In this document: positions 36,088 through 48,851 of the stretch, one piece after another | Numbering within the stretch: the first letter of the stretch is position 1 | Layout of the letters: every line of letters starts with the position of its first letter | The notes under the pieces: model-generated | What the model was told of the DNA's origin: nothing | Seen by the model: only the letters and a program-made list of their open reading frames with translations | Databases searched by the model: none | From: Moniliophthora roreri | Lineage: Eukaryota > Basidiomycota > Agaricomycetes > Agaricales > Marasmiaceae | Direction of reading: 5' to 3' | DNA: 64,000 nucleotides | Assembly: GCA_001466705.2 (NCBI GenBank) | Contig: LATX02000089.1 | Location: forward strand, 682,001 to 746,000 | Translations under genes and position numbers: made by a program

Positions 36088-36522
36088 AGAAATTGTGGAA
36101 TAAATTGTGGAATATCCGAATCCGCAGGCGGATAGTGTGCCCTCGAACGTCGATACAAGCTACATTTTTGTTTACTAATACTATATCTATTGAAATCAAG
36201 TGAAGCGATTAAGTCGGCCTGATGGGAGTTCAACTTGAAGTGGCGACGCACCGCCCACTTCAAGTAGTTCATTGATCCTCAAATCATTTTCGGGTCGATG
36301 AGCGGACCCGTCAGGATTGGTACGAAAGTCGTACACTTCGTTACTAAATGTCTATTTGTACAACAAGGTCATTTAAAAATCGTGAGGTGTCGTGAACGGG
36401 GATAAGTATACTAAATACACTAATTACGCAGCCTCGGTTGGCTGAGATGTCATTATCTGAGGACCTTCAATAATCAAAAGCTCATAAATAACCACTTTTG
36501 ACTCCACTAGCGACTTTCACTG

Positions 36523-37212
36523 TTACCGATGGTAACCGCAGAAGCACGGTTGACCAGTGCAAACGGGACCCCCCCCAGAATAATCTGACCGGGGCTGGTA
36601 CATTTGTTGAGAATATGTCGATGGTGCTGTGTAAGGTGTCTGCATCTGCATGTTATGAGGTGTGGGGGGGGTCGAAGAGTATCCCGGATGTTGTGACACA
36701 TATGGATACTGCGACTGAGCATAGGAGCTTGATAATGGATGGGATGACGATGGTCCAGCCCCAGCATGCTGTATCGAAGGGGCGACCTGACTGTTTGAAG
36801 GGTAGTAGTTCGAATGCCAATTAGGAGTCACGACTCCAGAGGGAACCAGGTACTGGCTCGTGGGCACCACGTTTGGGTGCGGAGGGTGGCTCTGATGCGT
36901 GTGGTGGCCGGAGGTCGTCGGCGGTAACGGATTCGGTGGTAGGTATGTGGAATGAGTATAAGCAGATGGTAGAGGTGGTTGTAAAGGCAGGGAATTAGGT
37001 TGCTGCAAGAGTACTGGCGATGAATCTGGTGCAGAGTCCGAATTCGAGTTGATCGGGACATATTCGCATCGACGGCCTTTCGAATGACACCTTGCACAGG
37101 GCTTTGTTGGGCCGTCTGGGTGAGGCTCACAGCGCACTCTTTGTGCTCGGCAATTGGTGCAGGCTAGAAGCGTGCGGGAGTGACGAGTTCTTGTGTTTGA
37201 AAGAGAGCTCAT
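36523..37212 (-). CDS. Small Zn2Cys6 protein with C-terminal CFCG tail (paralog B)
   Basis: A single open frame of 229 residues. The zinc cluster is CTNCRAQRVRC-EPHPDGPTKP-CARCHSKGRRCEY, with the same spacing as paralog A. The middle is Pro/Ser/His/Tyr-rich and low in complexity, and the C-terminus reads VCTGQPCFCGYHR directly before the stop. Unlike A and the gene at 52453, no intron precedes the tail. A run of G/C at about 36661-36669 lies inside the coding region. The gene is transcribed toward paralog A with about 435 bp between their stop codons, so the two form a convergent pair. The function is probably regulatory DNA binding, inferred from the cluster. Confidence 0.82.
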   Translation of the reverse strand: MSSLSNTRTRHSRTLLACTNCRAQRVRCEPHPDGPTKPCARCHSKGRRCEYVPINSNSDSAPDSSPVLLQQPNSLPLQPPLPSAYTHSTYLPPNPLPPTTSGHHTHQSHPPHPNVVPTSQYLVPSGVVTPNWHSNYYPSNSQVAPSIQHAGAGPSSSHPLSSSYAQSQYPYVSQHPGYSSTPPTPHNMQMQTPYTAPSTYSQQMYQPRSDYSGGGPVCTGQPCFCGYHR

Positions 37213-38870
37213 GCTGGGAGTAGCTAGGAAAGAATATTGAGGAAACCTAGTCGCGAAGACCTGAGTACTTAAACCAGCTAGCTTTCGAAGCTATTCGGTG
37301 AGTTCGAATCGCCAAATGATTTGCTTTGACATATTATGACTCCTCGCTCATTTCATGGACTATCGTTTTAGTTAGCAAACATACAGACCCCTCCACAATA
37401 ACCACTGTAAAGTGAGATTAGATGTCACCCAGCAAGAAAAGTGACGAACTCGCATTGGTGCTTGGCTCGGCAGTCCGACGAAACCATACAAATGTCGGTG
37501 CAGTATGAGCAACGCTATTACTCTTGCCGGTTGGGATTCTTGCTTGTGAAAATGAACAGATCCTTTCGTCGCACCTGTAGGGCTTGATGGGCGCCGATTA
37601 GGAGAAAAGCAATGACTACCTCCTCGAGCGTTAGCGATTAACTGTGACTGACAACGAGTTTCTACACGCAAAATACCAAAAGATATTCAAGTACCAGTAA
37701 AACACCTCAGTTCGCAATCGAGCGGTATCTTAACCGGGGATGGAATGCGCAGTCAAACTGAAGATGAAGATGAATGAGTCATGATTGCTGATTTCATAGA
37801 TTTCACATTACCTCTTGTCCTTGCATCTTGGTATGTATAGAATATTGACAACCAGAATCAAGAAACCACTGTTCCTAGTGATACGCTGTGAGGGAACATT
37901 AGCTTAACGAAAGCGGTGGTGGTCCCACGGTTCCGTTCACTGTACCGCCTTGTATGGCTTTCCCCGCACTCCTCTGTGTCAGTGTTATTCATTGTCGGTA
38001 CCTCTGGTTTCGGTTTCGAGGAGCATCCTGTGGATAAATCTAGTGAATAACAGATTTCGGGGACTAGAACCAAGTAAAGTAGGGCCATCGCCAACTTCCG
38101 GACCTGGTTTGAGGAGTTGCAAGCGTGGATAAATCACATCACCATCACATCATGATCGGCGTTTTGGAGCAAGTTCTCAGATTCCACGGCCGGGGCCCGG
38201 AATGGTCAACGAGACTCACTCGATAAATCTCATAACGCACCTGCGGTTGTGATATGATCCAGCCGTTTGAGTTGATGTCTCCGGCTTCAACAACCTTGAA
38301 CAGTTGATAGCCAACTATTTTCGAGGCGACAATACGGCCATGTGACTGGATAATATCGGATCCCCGTGAAGTGTTCGAGATACACCGTAGCTAGAACGTG
38401 AACATCGAGTCAAGGCTCACTACCCACACACCCGTCCTACTTATCAAATTCGTGCGGTCTGAAGCAGTGATCTTATTAGTTGCGTAGTAAATGTTAGAGT
38501 CCCTACGCTACCTGATGTGGAGGAGACTATACACAGCCGGCGTCCTGACGTACCGCTCCGGGTCATTTTCCCGTGTACCCGCAAATCATTTCTCGACTTG
38601 AGTATCGCAAGTTTGAGTTGTGATGATTGCATCAGCGCATCAGCGAAACAACACAGAACAATGCAATGACATCTGCAGGAAGGGCAACCGAAAGCAATAT
38701 CCGCAGCATTGCCGAAAGAGTGAATTCCACATCTGTGATGAACTTGGTCAGCAATCAAGGAAAAACCATAATCCGATGAATGTCTCTCATTGACCACGAG
38801 AATGGTCAGCTTTGATGTGATGTTCTCAGAAGAAAAAAAGGTCTAATTCGATTGATTTATCGCAAACGCC
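37213..38870. other. Intergenic, no gene supported
   Basis: The upstream region of paralog B (37213-37400) contains no obvious TATA box. No coding exon with plausible splice sites was recognised in the rest. Confidence 0.35.
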
Positions 38871-39134
38871 TCATCGAACGATAAAAAGCCGAAATTCCCG
38901 ACGAATTTGCTGTGTGGGGAGTAGAATAGGAAGAGACACCGGACGTGCAGACCTAGCAGTAGGCGTTCCCGAAGGAGTGTCCGAATTCATCAATGCACTC
39001 TGGTACGCGGATCGAACGACTACAGGCGTCTTGGATGCCGAATTGTCCTCCGCCCACAGCTTCTCGCAGAATATGTCATCAAGCATGGACTCGCTCTTAG
39101 TACCCGCGCTTGTTCTTGTAGGTTGGGTCGACAT
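38871..39134 (-). CDS. Hypothetical small protein, possibly one exon
   Basis: An 87-residue minus-strand frame starting MSTQPTRTSAGTKSESMLDD, Ser/Thr-rich with a hydrophilic start. It may be the first exon of a longer gene. There is no motif and no homology I recognise; it is kept because codon composition is plausible and the reverse-strand frame is not better. Confidence 0.22.
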   Translation of the reverse strand: MSTQPTRTSAGTKSESMLDDIFCEKLWAEDNSASKTPVVVRSAYQSALMNSDTPSGTPTARSARPVSLPILLPTQQIRREFRLFIVR

Positions 39135-40863
39135 GAAGATGCTTTCCGGGGAGGATGGTGATTGCGAAAGCCGAGAAGTTATATGAGTATCCCAGATAAT
39201 ACGGGAGCAAGTTGATGCTTGTCATACGTTCTAGCCGCGTGGGAGAGGGGTGGGATATTTGGGCATAATCTGGATAAGGGAACGAATATCATGCTTGGAG
39301 GTGGTATCGATGGTGCGTGAAGATTTATCCCTTCATTTACGGGCATGTTGCGCTTCATTATGTGGAAAGGGTTGATGAATGCTCCTTCTCGAACACAAAG
39401 CCCACCAAGTACTCACCCTTTATTTACCGATTCGCTCTCATAACCAAACAGTATATCCTCTCCAATCCAGCATAATAAGCTTGCGTGAAGAACAGCCCCA
39501 ACTTTCTGCGGCTGCCCCTGAAATCCTCTAGTTTGAAGGTATAGCGTTCCTAACCATGGAGTGGTTAAGAGGACTAAATGGGGGAAGGGCCTGGTGCACT
39601 TCCTGCATCTACAGAGGGTGTCATAATGAACGGTTGTGACTGGCAGTTGCTAGATTCAAATAAAGTTCTCCTACCTTCATTGAAATTTTGACCTGATGCA
39701 TCTTATAAGCATCTAGTCGCATTGAGCGATCTCGGGCTATCTTGAAGATATCAACGATTAAGGGAGAGATACCACACCATTGGGTCCAAAACCCGGCCAA
39801 GTCCTGCACACACGACTTCAGTATCCTTCCCTGCGGCTTCAAAGATAATGATGAAAGAAAATGTGATGTGGACACGATTGAGCTCGCTTTTCGATAACCA
39901 ATAACCCTAAGCCCAAGCGGCTCGGGCGGTCCGAATATTGCCGCTCACTGATTGCCGATGTACTTGCCGAAATTTGATCGAAGCTCAGCTGTACTTAAAC
40001 CGGGGAGGGCGTTGCCCCGACTATAGTCGTATAGGACTGGGGACATTCTCAACGACACGAAAAATATTGTCGGAGATGGATGGTGCGGAATGCCGGATAT
40101 TAGCACTTTTATCGTCATCGATGTCTCGTGCTCTGCAAGTGCCCCGAGATCTTGAAGTTATCCCTAACATGAGTAAAATTCAGCGTATTTAATTGAACAG
40201 GCATATCTAGCAGCGTGTAATCGCATAAAATGCGGTGGTATTAACACCCTCCATTAGAAATATAATCCGTAAGATAGTAAATGCCCAAAGTGAACGTTCC
40301 ACATTCTCCAACACGTAATCCCGACGCACTATTAGGAAAAGAGCCCGTGGACGGAGTTGAATTACTATTACCTGTCACAGATACAGCAAGAAGCGGAATC
40401 TCCCTCCAGATTTCGCATTCAAATATCCCAGTAAGCCTGCATCCACCGTGATGAATCCTGGATATCCCGATCTCATGAGAACACGACCTTGTTTCCGTAT
40501 CCCTCGAGTGCCCAAGCAGCATGGTAGTACGAGATCGCGTCCTCGGTTTTGGGTGTTCCATTGAACACGACAAGATCGATGATGACATTCAGAAAGGATT
40601 CGCATCTTTCGTCTATAACACGCAGATATCTGCCATGGGAAGGACGTGGTATTATCTGCGATGATGTAGAAAGTAGACGAGTTTGAGGAGTATGTGGTGG
40701 CCCGCCTGGTCGACTGGAGTTGTCTGAAAGACCGGACCGGATGGCGTCACAACTAATGAATGAAGGTGCTTGAAGACATATCTCATTGGTGCTAAGATAT
40801 ACTGCAGTTCCTGGGGAAAACCAATGCCGACTACACTTGGATACCCGCTATCATATTGTCTAT
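39135..40863. other. Intergenic, no gene clearly supported
   Basis: Minus-strand frames at 40241-40867 may be exons (for example GYPSVVGIGFPQELQYILAP at 40652-40867), but I could not splice them in frame with the upstream exons. Nothing else was recognised. Confidence 0.3.
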
Positions 40864-41463
40864 TCACAGATCTGTGCCCAAATTAAGGCTGAATGAATCA
40901 TACGTACCTCGAACCAAATTTTGGACATCTGTCCCGCGAGAATCGTAAAAGATGCGCCCACCGTCCGTAGATGTCGTGATACGATGCTTTTCCCTAGCAA
41001 TGGGTATATCTGCATGCCTTTTACCACTAGAACTTGAATTGCCTGGAGTTCCGCGCCAATGGGGGTGAACTGAGGAGAAAAATGTCATCGTTAGATTGCA
41101 ACGTGGAAAAAGAATGAGAGAATCGAATTCCGTACCTGATGAGGTGGTTATAAGTCTAATCGCTTGGTGATTGCCATCAGGATGGGGCTCAGTAAGTATA
41201 ATGATGGATGGGCTGTACTCGACAAAAAATGTTATGGTGTATATCATCTATTCAGCAAACCAGAATTGAGAAGAGGGAACACATACAAAAGCCATACGTA
41301 CAGCCTCGATGTTCGAAAGGATGCAGCCTTCTTCCTTGAGAAACATACGGGAAGAAAAGATAAGATGGCCTTCACGACACCGCCCAAGCTGTCTTTTCAT
41401 AAGCGCCAAAGCAATAACGATATGCGGTGGCTGCGAAAACTTACCGTTCATCGCTGATTGCAA
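40864..41463 (-). CDS. Hypothetical multi-exon protein
   Basis: Exon 1 41463-41302 (54 residues, ending in a GTACGT donor), exon 2 41247-41136 and exon 3 41069-40908 join in frame through introns of 54 and 66 bp with GT...AG ends. The joined protein includes LTEPHPDGNHQAIRLITTSS and HPHWRGTPGNSSSSGKR, and stops shortly after 40908 by either splicing choice. There is no known domain. The consistent frames across two introns argue for a real gene. The true start and end are uncertain, and further exons at 40652-40867 may belong to it. Confidence 0.35.
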
Positions 41464-42596
41464 ACAGGAGACCCGACCGCTGAGCCTCTAACGAAGGTCA
41501 CAAGGACACGAAGTCTAATCAAAACTAGTCTTCATTATTTCTTGCAATATTGTTGTTTTCAAGCGAGGCAAGCGTTGCGTACTTACTACAAAAGAAGGAA
41601 ACAAAACGTTATGCTATGCACCTGTTCCATTCGCCATTTTTGTCAGACGGCGGATACATGAGCAGCTTGGTGTCCTGGTGGACAAAAGTTATGAGAGTCC
41701 CGGATCCAGTACACACCTTCATCAGCTTTGATTTGTCGATGAGCGCCAGAAAAGCATATACCTGGTATGGCCGTGGAGGCGTATCCGTCTCGGGCCCAAA
41801 GCTTCATGTAGGGCAAGGAAGTGCCTTCACTTGATACGGTACCGATTCTCGAATGAGGTGCATGAGCGAGATGTGATGCGGTTACGGGCGGTCATGTGTA
41901 GTAAGAAGTTTCCACGATTTGGCAAGCGGTGTCGGCAGGTAATGCGAAGCGCTGTTTTGAAGGTGTATTCGAAGTGTTGATTGCCTCTCCTCTTGCTAAG
42001 CGACACACTGGCTTTCCCTCGACCCGCTCCTCAGTTCGACTATCAAAAACGAGCCCATGCAAGCATCTAAGCCAGGAGAGCTGCGCACCTTTCGCCCCAG
42101 TCAGAATAATGCTTCCAGGGAGCTAAACAGAAACTTGGGAAGGCACATTCGTTCAGCGTTAGTGTTGTAACAAGACGAACATCAAGAGGCAAAAGGACCG
42201 GCGACGTGGCGATGACGTCAGCAAGGTGATACCCGGGTTAATTATCGGATGATCGGATTGTTGATTCTCTGTTCGCAACCACAATGGTCGTCCGAGGAGC
42301 CTGATTTCGAGGTGATTCTTTCTATGTCAGTGTCGCTCAGAAGAAGACAACTAGTTAGAAAGGGTGCGCCAGTTCGTCGTTGTTTCTTCTCCCGACAGAT
42401 CTTGTTAAAGCTTTCCAGGATTAACGCAACTTGAACGCCGCCTCCGAGGAAAAAAAAAAGCTTTTCTGGAATAAGCACTAGTAATTCTTCCGTGTTCCAT
42501 GTCAAAAACTCTTTGCTGTGTGTCACGTGGTGGATATGGATGAACACGAGTCTGAACGCTTCTTGAATTGTCACCTTCTCTCGGTAAACGGCTAGG
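41464..42596. other. Intergenic, no gene supported
   Basis: Only chance frames were seen. The right end (from about 42597) is the start of the duplicated pectate lyase upstream region. Confidence 0.35.
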
Positions 42597-43488
42597 GATG
42601 TGATAGGTATGCGATTTTGTCCGAGGCTGATCCTCTTACACACAGGTTGTCACAAAGTCTAGCGGCCCGTTTGGATGCGTTTAGGATGTATCATAAACAG
42701 ACGCAACCAATTCATTTTGCTAGGTACCAGTTCTCCCTTTTCCGGTGTATAATGTAGCTTTGATTGTTGTCTTTTCTACGGTCCGCGGGGAGAACAGGCC
42801 CGAGAGTAAAATAGACGAATGATACCAAGGTAATGCAGCCGGTGTTCTGGGCATCAATACTAAATAGTTAATCTGCCTGCTAATCCGATGATGCGAGTTC
42901 ACCAGGTCATTTTCATGCTTTCTGGATCATATCGGGGACTTGTCGTGAATTTACTGCTCAAGACGACGACGACGCGAGCTCACCGAGTCCAGAGGTGCTC
43001 TTTGGACAGCGGGTATGTTTTTGAAGGTTCCTTCTTATTACGCTAACCAGAGTTCCCTCTTCGGCGATTGTTGAATTTAGCTGACATTCTTCCTTTTCTC
43101 TAGGTTATCTAAACTCCATTTCAGAAGCGTTTTCTTCCCTAGGAGAAGGAAAAACCACAAGATGACACGTATTCGTCAGCACACTGTCTTCGAGTACCTC
43201 GCGACGAGATCAGCACATGATGAAGCTGCCGTGTGCCGCCCTTCGAGTTGAATTGCGACTTCTCTCAACACTCACTTGTCATGCTGAGTAAAGGCAAGTC
43301 ATTGAGCTGTCCAAAGGTGCAATTTAGCTGTTGTGAACTGTGCTACCTCCTCCCCGCACGTACCGCACGGTCCGCTACAGGACATTTCGAGCAACCGAAT
43401 CTAATCCGGGATTTAGACGACATGCAAAGTAAGTTTTGTTCTCCAGTATGCCGAATGCGTTATGTACTGCATGCTGAATGTCTGACAG

Positions 43489-43495
43489 TATATAA
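43489..43495 (+). promoter_or_regulatory. TATA box of pectate lyase gene 1
   Basis: TATATAA lies 68 bp before the start codon, in the context CAGTATATAAC. The same context stands at the equivalent place before gene 2. Confidence 0.6.
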
Positions 43496-43556
43496 CACGG
43501 CGTAGCTGGACGGAAGGAGGTCAGACATCGCTTCCTCCCCGTCTTTGGTCATCGCA

Positions 43557-44882
43557 ATGAAGTGGTTCGCATCCATTGTTGCTCTCTTCGCCGTGCAGGC
43601 TGTCGTGGTATGTGCTTGGATACTTGGGAGAACTGTAATTCATGAGGTCCACAGGCCTCTCCCCTAGAGAAGCGCGCATCGGTTAACGACGTCGCAAACG
43701 TTGGTTATGCCACACTAAACGGCGGGTTAGTTTGTACTCTCGCTCTCACCGGGATTTGGGGCTGACACGGACACCTCAGAACTTCTGGTGGATCAGGTGG
43801 CACTCAGACTACAGTTACCAGTCTCTCTGCCCTCACGAGCGCTGTCTCAGGAAGTGCTAAGAAGGTTGTCATAATCTCTGGTGGGTCGTATACTCCCCGG
43901 ACTTGAGACTAATTCTGATTATGATGCACTTCACGTTCAGGTACCATCACCGGTAACACCGTCGTCAAAGTCGGTCCCAACACAACCGTTATCGGCAAGT
44001 CGGGATCCCAGCTTGTCGGTGTCGGTCTTCGTGTCATCGACGTCAGCAATGTTATCATCCGAAACGTCAAGATCTCAAAGGTTCTTGCCGATGCTGGAGA
44101 TGCCATTGGTGTTCAGTCAGCCAGTCAGGTTTGGATTGACCATGTTGACCTTTCAAGTGACCGTGACCACGATAAGGTGTGTTGATGATCTCATTACTGG
44201 AAAAAAGTTCTAACTGTTGAATGTGCGCACAGGACTACTATGACGGTCTTTTGGACATTACTCACGGTTGCACCGGTGTCACTGTCTCAAACAGCAAGCT
44301 CTACAACCATTGGAAGGTCCGTTCTGTTTGGATGTGCGCTTCCATACCCTCATTCAAATTACGCTCACAGGCCTCTCTCGTCGGACACTCTGATAGCAAT
44401 GGCGACGAAGATACCAAGATCACTGTCACATACGCCGGAAACTACTGGAGCAACCTCAACTCTCGTACACCATCCTTCCGATTCGGTTAATAACATTATT
44501 CTGTTCTCCGAGTCCTAAGACTAACAGCTGGTTTGATAAGGTCACGGCCACATTTTCAACAACTACTTTGAAAACAACAGTGATGGTATAAACACCCGAG
44601 ATGGAGCCCAGTTGCTCGTAGAAAACAATGTTTGGGTTAGTAAGTATCGTATCAGCCAATTCACCATGTTCCTCGCTGAACGATATTATGCCAGCTCCTA
44701 AGAAGCCCTTGTACTCCACCGATGAAGGTTTCGCAGTCGCCAAAGGTAACGACTTTGGCGGAGCCTCCAATGAGGCGCCTACCGGCAACTTCAACTCTGC
44801 ACCCTACTCGTACAGTTTGTTGGCCGCTAGCAGCGTCGCGTCTTCCGTCAAGGCGAACGCTGGTCAGACCTTGGGATTCTGA
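43557..44882 (+). CDS. Secreted pectate lyase, polysaccharide lyase family 1 (gene 1)
   Basis: Eight exons: 43557-43607, 43655-43725, 43780-43880, 43941-44176, 44233-44316, 44371-44485, 44541-44639 and 44695-44882; 314 residues, all borders GT...AG and in frame. Residues 1-18 are a signal peptide (MKWFASIVALFAVQAVV), followed by SPLEKR, a Kex2-type processing site. Family motifs are VWIDHVDLSSDRDHDKDYYD (Ca-binding Asp region), SLVGHSDSNGDED, and RTPSFRFGHGHIFNNYF, whose Arg block holds the catalytic Arg in PL1. PL1 enzymes cleave de-esterified pectin in plant cell walls by beta-elimination with calcium outside the cell. The length is that of small fungal PL1 proteins. The gene is near-identical in layout to the copy at 48852. 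The start is fixed by the signal peptide and the TATA box 68 bp upstream. Confidence 0.95.
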
Positions 44883-47800
44883 TTTTAATTGTGATGTTGC
44901 GCATTTGGAGGACATAGTTGGGACTGGTGGGGCCTTGTATTCCAATTTCTTGGTTGTAATTTACGGTGAATATGAACACAAAATGACGCAGTTCCGTATA
45001 AGCATAACATTGGAAGGGATTCGATGACCCTGAAGTGAACGTCTCTAGGGAAAAACCATTCCTTCTTCAACCTTACATCGTTACAGTAGATACCAATGCA
45101 ACCCTTCCATTGGAGGTGTAAAATGTCCTAATAAAGCTGATGTAACTCCTACATATCTAAATTACTAGCACGACGTTGGTAAAGTTACTACTACGTGGGA
45201 GACGAAGGTTATGATGGATAAGTTACATTTAACTGCTCGCGAGAAATATCGAGTGAAAGGCATGAATAGGAAACTAAATATCAAAAAGGGTATACGCATT
45301 AGAACGACAGTAGAGAGCAGGCAGAGAATTTGAAGGCACGTACCTCACGCCCTGTGGCTGTGCACCTCCAGAACATCACCCTATCCGACACCCCAAAACG
45401 CCTGCACTACCTCAAGCGACTAGGAGTGTCAATGTTCAACATATTAACAGACATATCCCGATGGGTCCGATGTGCTGTTCATCCATAAGATTCCAAGTTG
45501 TCGACGAAATAGTAGAATGCGTGGGATAAGGCTCCCCAAGGTCCCGAGGAGGCAGTTATCCGCCAAGCGGCAGGGAAATGAGTGACATGAATGAAAGGGG
45601 AATTGACCCTGCTTCTCCTAGTGCCGATGCGCATATGATGAAGTTTCTAGATTTGGTTGGTTGACGTGCTTCGGCTACACCCAGCCTTGGATACCAAAGC
45701 CTTCGGCGCACATTGAGAAAAACCTTTGCGTTGTGCTCCCTTTTTCACCGCATACCATGGTCCTCGTTGGCGTGGATATCAGAGAGGATAGGGGATGTCT
45801 AGGTGGGGTAGTTGATAGCAAAGGAACGAACACCAAGTTAAGCATTCGACACGTGAGTCAAATTCCTTGTTCAAACAAGGAAGCAACAAAGTACAAGGCA
45901 CGCGCTGTGGTCGAGATGGAGCCGTTGACGGAGCTGCCTGCATATGGAAGACGATGGGGATGTATGGCAGCTCGGAAGTGCTCCTTGTTGCTGCGAACGA
46001 GTGAGGGCGAGGATGAAGTGACATCTTCGACGAGGTGAAATCCAGAAGTAAGAGGTAATAGCGTTGTATGATCACTATCTGCGATCTAGAAGAGGACGAA
46101 GGTAAATTACGGAAATAAGTATTGTGTAGGACCTGCATACCATTGAAACGCCCTTCCTTCACCAACAAGTTCCAGATGCTCGCTACACAACCAGCCTGAG
46201 GTGGAAACGTTCATTTCATCCATTACCGAGTACCACAAGGACCAGAAATCCGTCTCCGCTACGACAATTTGGAGTGCATCCTACCGATTCCTGTAACCGT
46301 ACACGGCTCCGTGTTCGCTTGCGCCGTATACGAACATTTAGTAGTGATCGTTGCAGAGAAGGGCGACGAAGACTACCATGAAGAGCCATGGTGCACGTTT
46401 TCGAGGTAGTTAGGATGAGTGACGTAGGCGACGTCAGAGGCAGAGAGATGTTAGAGTGCGATGGTGCAGGCAAGCCAATTCCCGCGACTGAGGAACGCAT
46501 AAGGGTTTGTGCATCGTGACTGAGAACTGGCATATCATCAAAAAGCTCAATAGCCTGCCTCGTCTATTGTGCTTGACGTCGATGTATGGACGTGCTACAT
46601 CAGCCATTTTTGGGATGATCCGGAATGCTGTAGTAGCGACGAGGGTAGATGCAGACACGCCGTGAAACATTTTGAGATATGTTGGAATCTTGCATTCGAA
46701 AGAGGCGTATGGCGAGCAGCCTGATGAATAGGATCGAGTATAGGCCCGTTCCTTCTCTCCCAAAACTCGAACGGTATTGTCTTCCTGCCCGAAGGGTATC
46801 TGGACTAACTGTGGTCAGTTTTATCCATAAATGATCCCCAATATATCTTATGCTTACCCCTATAACACATCAAACTTTACAGGACTGATTAACCTTGAGG
46901 AAGATATAGAACAATACAAGGAAGATGAAAGTCGAAAGCAAGCAACATTTTTGACGCGGGCTTATGCAAGCGTTCCCACGTATCATGCCTCCCTCTTCCT
47001 CAGCAACGGCCATCTCAACGGCGGTGAGTTTGTATTATCCGAAATTCTTCCTAAACAGGGTGGCTCGAAACAGTTGATGCGAGGGTATGGCTAAAGAAGC
47101 TTCCAGGAGGCGATAAATATGCTTGTTCGAGGGGCTGATGGAATCATCTTTTATGGAACGGACCAAAGGTGTAAAACACTAGCCTTGAACATAATGATTT
47201 AAATGGCAAAATGCGAGTTGACACGTCTATGTTCTCCATTTGTACCGAATCAACTGATCTTGTGCGGTGGTATAGGTCTACGAAAAGGATTTCGGATGGT
47301 CCAACGGCCGTTAAATCTGGAAACTGACAAAGGAAACAAAGTACATGCATACCAGCTTTTTTGTGGCGGGTCCAAGGCCCCGATATCGAATAGCCGTCGT
47401 TGCAATTCAAAGTTCCTCTGTTTTCCCGGAGCCGCATCAGCTTAAGACTTTTCAGCTATGTAGCGTATCCTTCTACATTGGCATGGGTAGGCGTCGAAGG
47501 AAAGCTCGTTGTTCATTGGTTGTTGGAACAAACTGGAGTCTTTGGAAGAAGTGCTACGAAGTCCATTCGTGGATTGTTCAACCTGATTCGATGGATGGTC
47601 AGCCTTATTTTTCAGGGTCCTGAGGAACGCATGACGGGAAACCAGTTCCTCTTTCCGCTTTGATGCCGCCAAACAGAACTTACAATATCAAAGTTCACAT
47701 CAAGCCAAATATCCCTGTGTTTGCTGCAGGAAGAAACAGAGGGATACGCTCACGGAGGAAGCATCCAGGAACTCAAATGTACATTACTATTTCCAACCGT

Positions 47801-47974
47801 ACAGGGAGTCTACATTAGGTGCATTGGGGGTACATTCCTTTTCAAAAGCCTTTGCCGCACCCTTGAAGCAGTGAGTACTTTTGTATTTCATGATTTTGCA
47901 TCGAGTGCTGGCTTACGATTTCGACGCTTCTATCTACCTCCTCCACGCTTTGCGCTCTAAAATTAGCCAGAGAA
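44883..47974. other. Spacer between the two pectate lyase copies
   Basis: Some open frames exist on both strands (for example minus 45779-46168 and 46434-46763, plus 47400-47663), but none shows a domain or a consistent splice pattern. It may hold small unrecognised genes. Confidence 0.35.
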
Positions 47975-48775
47975 GTGTGATAGGTATGCAACCTCTCGAG
48001 TTTTTTTTCCGAGGCTGATCCTCATACACAGGTTGTCGATGTCTGGCGGACCGTTTGAACTCGCCTAAATGAATGAATAGGTGCAATTTACTTGGCCAGG
48101 CACTATATTACAGCTTTGATCATGGGCAATTGCTTTACGTTTTCTCGTCAACACGGACCGCGGAAAGACCAGGGCCGAAAATGAACTATCAGAGCCAGCG
48201 TATAGGGAATATATGATCTCTGCCTGCCAATCCGACGATACAAACCGGCTAGGTCAGACTTTATGCTCTCTGAGTCATATTACAAACTTATTGTGACTCT
48301 GCTGTTCAAGGCGAAGATGCGTATGCTCCTGAGACAACGCACAATTTCCCCGAAGGCCTGTTCGTACTTACGGTGCAGAGTTCGTTCTTTGGTGACTAAC
48401 AATTCTAATTGACATTCCAGGGTATTTTGGAAAGTCTATTCATAGAACCGATGGAAGGACAAGATGACGATAACTTCCAGTCCCATCTTCGAACGTTTGC
48501 TACGTGATCAGCACATGATGGAGCCGCTACGTGCCGTTCTTCGACTTGAATTGTAACCTTTCTCACTACTTAATCGAGATGTTGAATGACGGCGACTACT
48601 AGAGTTCTCTGAAGGCGTAGAATGGCTATTAAGAGCAGCTTTTCGTCCTTGCCGCTCGCTCCGCACGGTCCGCTGCAAGAACGTTTCACGAACCGATCGA
48701 ATCCGGGACTTTTACGATGACAAGCAAGCCCAGTTTGCCAGTACCAAATGTGATGGACACGAACATCCCTGGCAG

Positions 48776-48782
48776 TATATAA
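48776..48782 (+). promoter_or_regulatory. TATA box of pectate lyase gene 2
   Basis: TATATAA in the context GGCAGTATATAAG lies 76 bp before the start codon, matching the position in gene 1. Confidence 0.6.
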
Positions 48783-48851
48783 GAAGGGTGTAACCAGCTA
48801 GAAGAGGTCAGACGTCTCTTTCTCCTCTCTAGTCTTACACTGATTTTCGCA

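Noticed and set aside
40652..40867. A further exon of the hypothetical gene at 40864-41463
   Set aside because: No acceptor site joins it in frame; it begins at GTG in the open frame.
42242..42643. A 133-residue minus-strand ORF
   Set aside because: No domain, no splice context and an A/T run producing FFFLGGG; probably chance.
45661..46168. Overlapping ORFs on both strands of more than 120 residues
   Set aside because: Neither strand shows a domain or intron pattern, so no gene was called.
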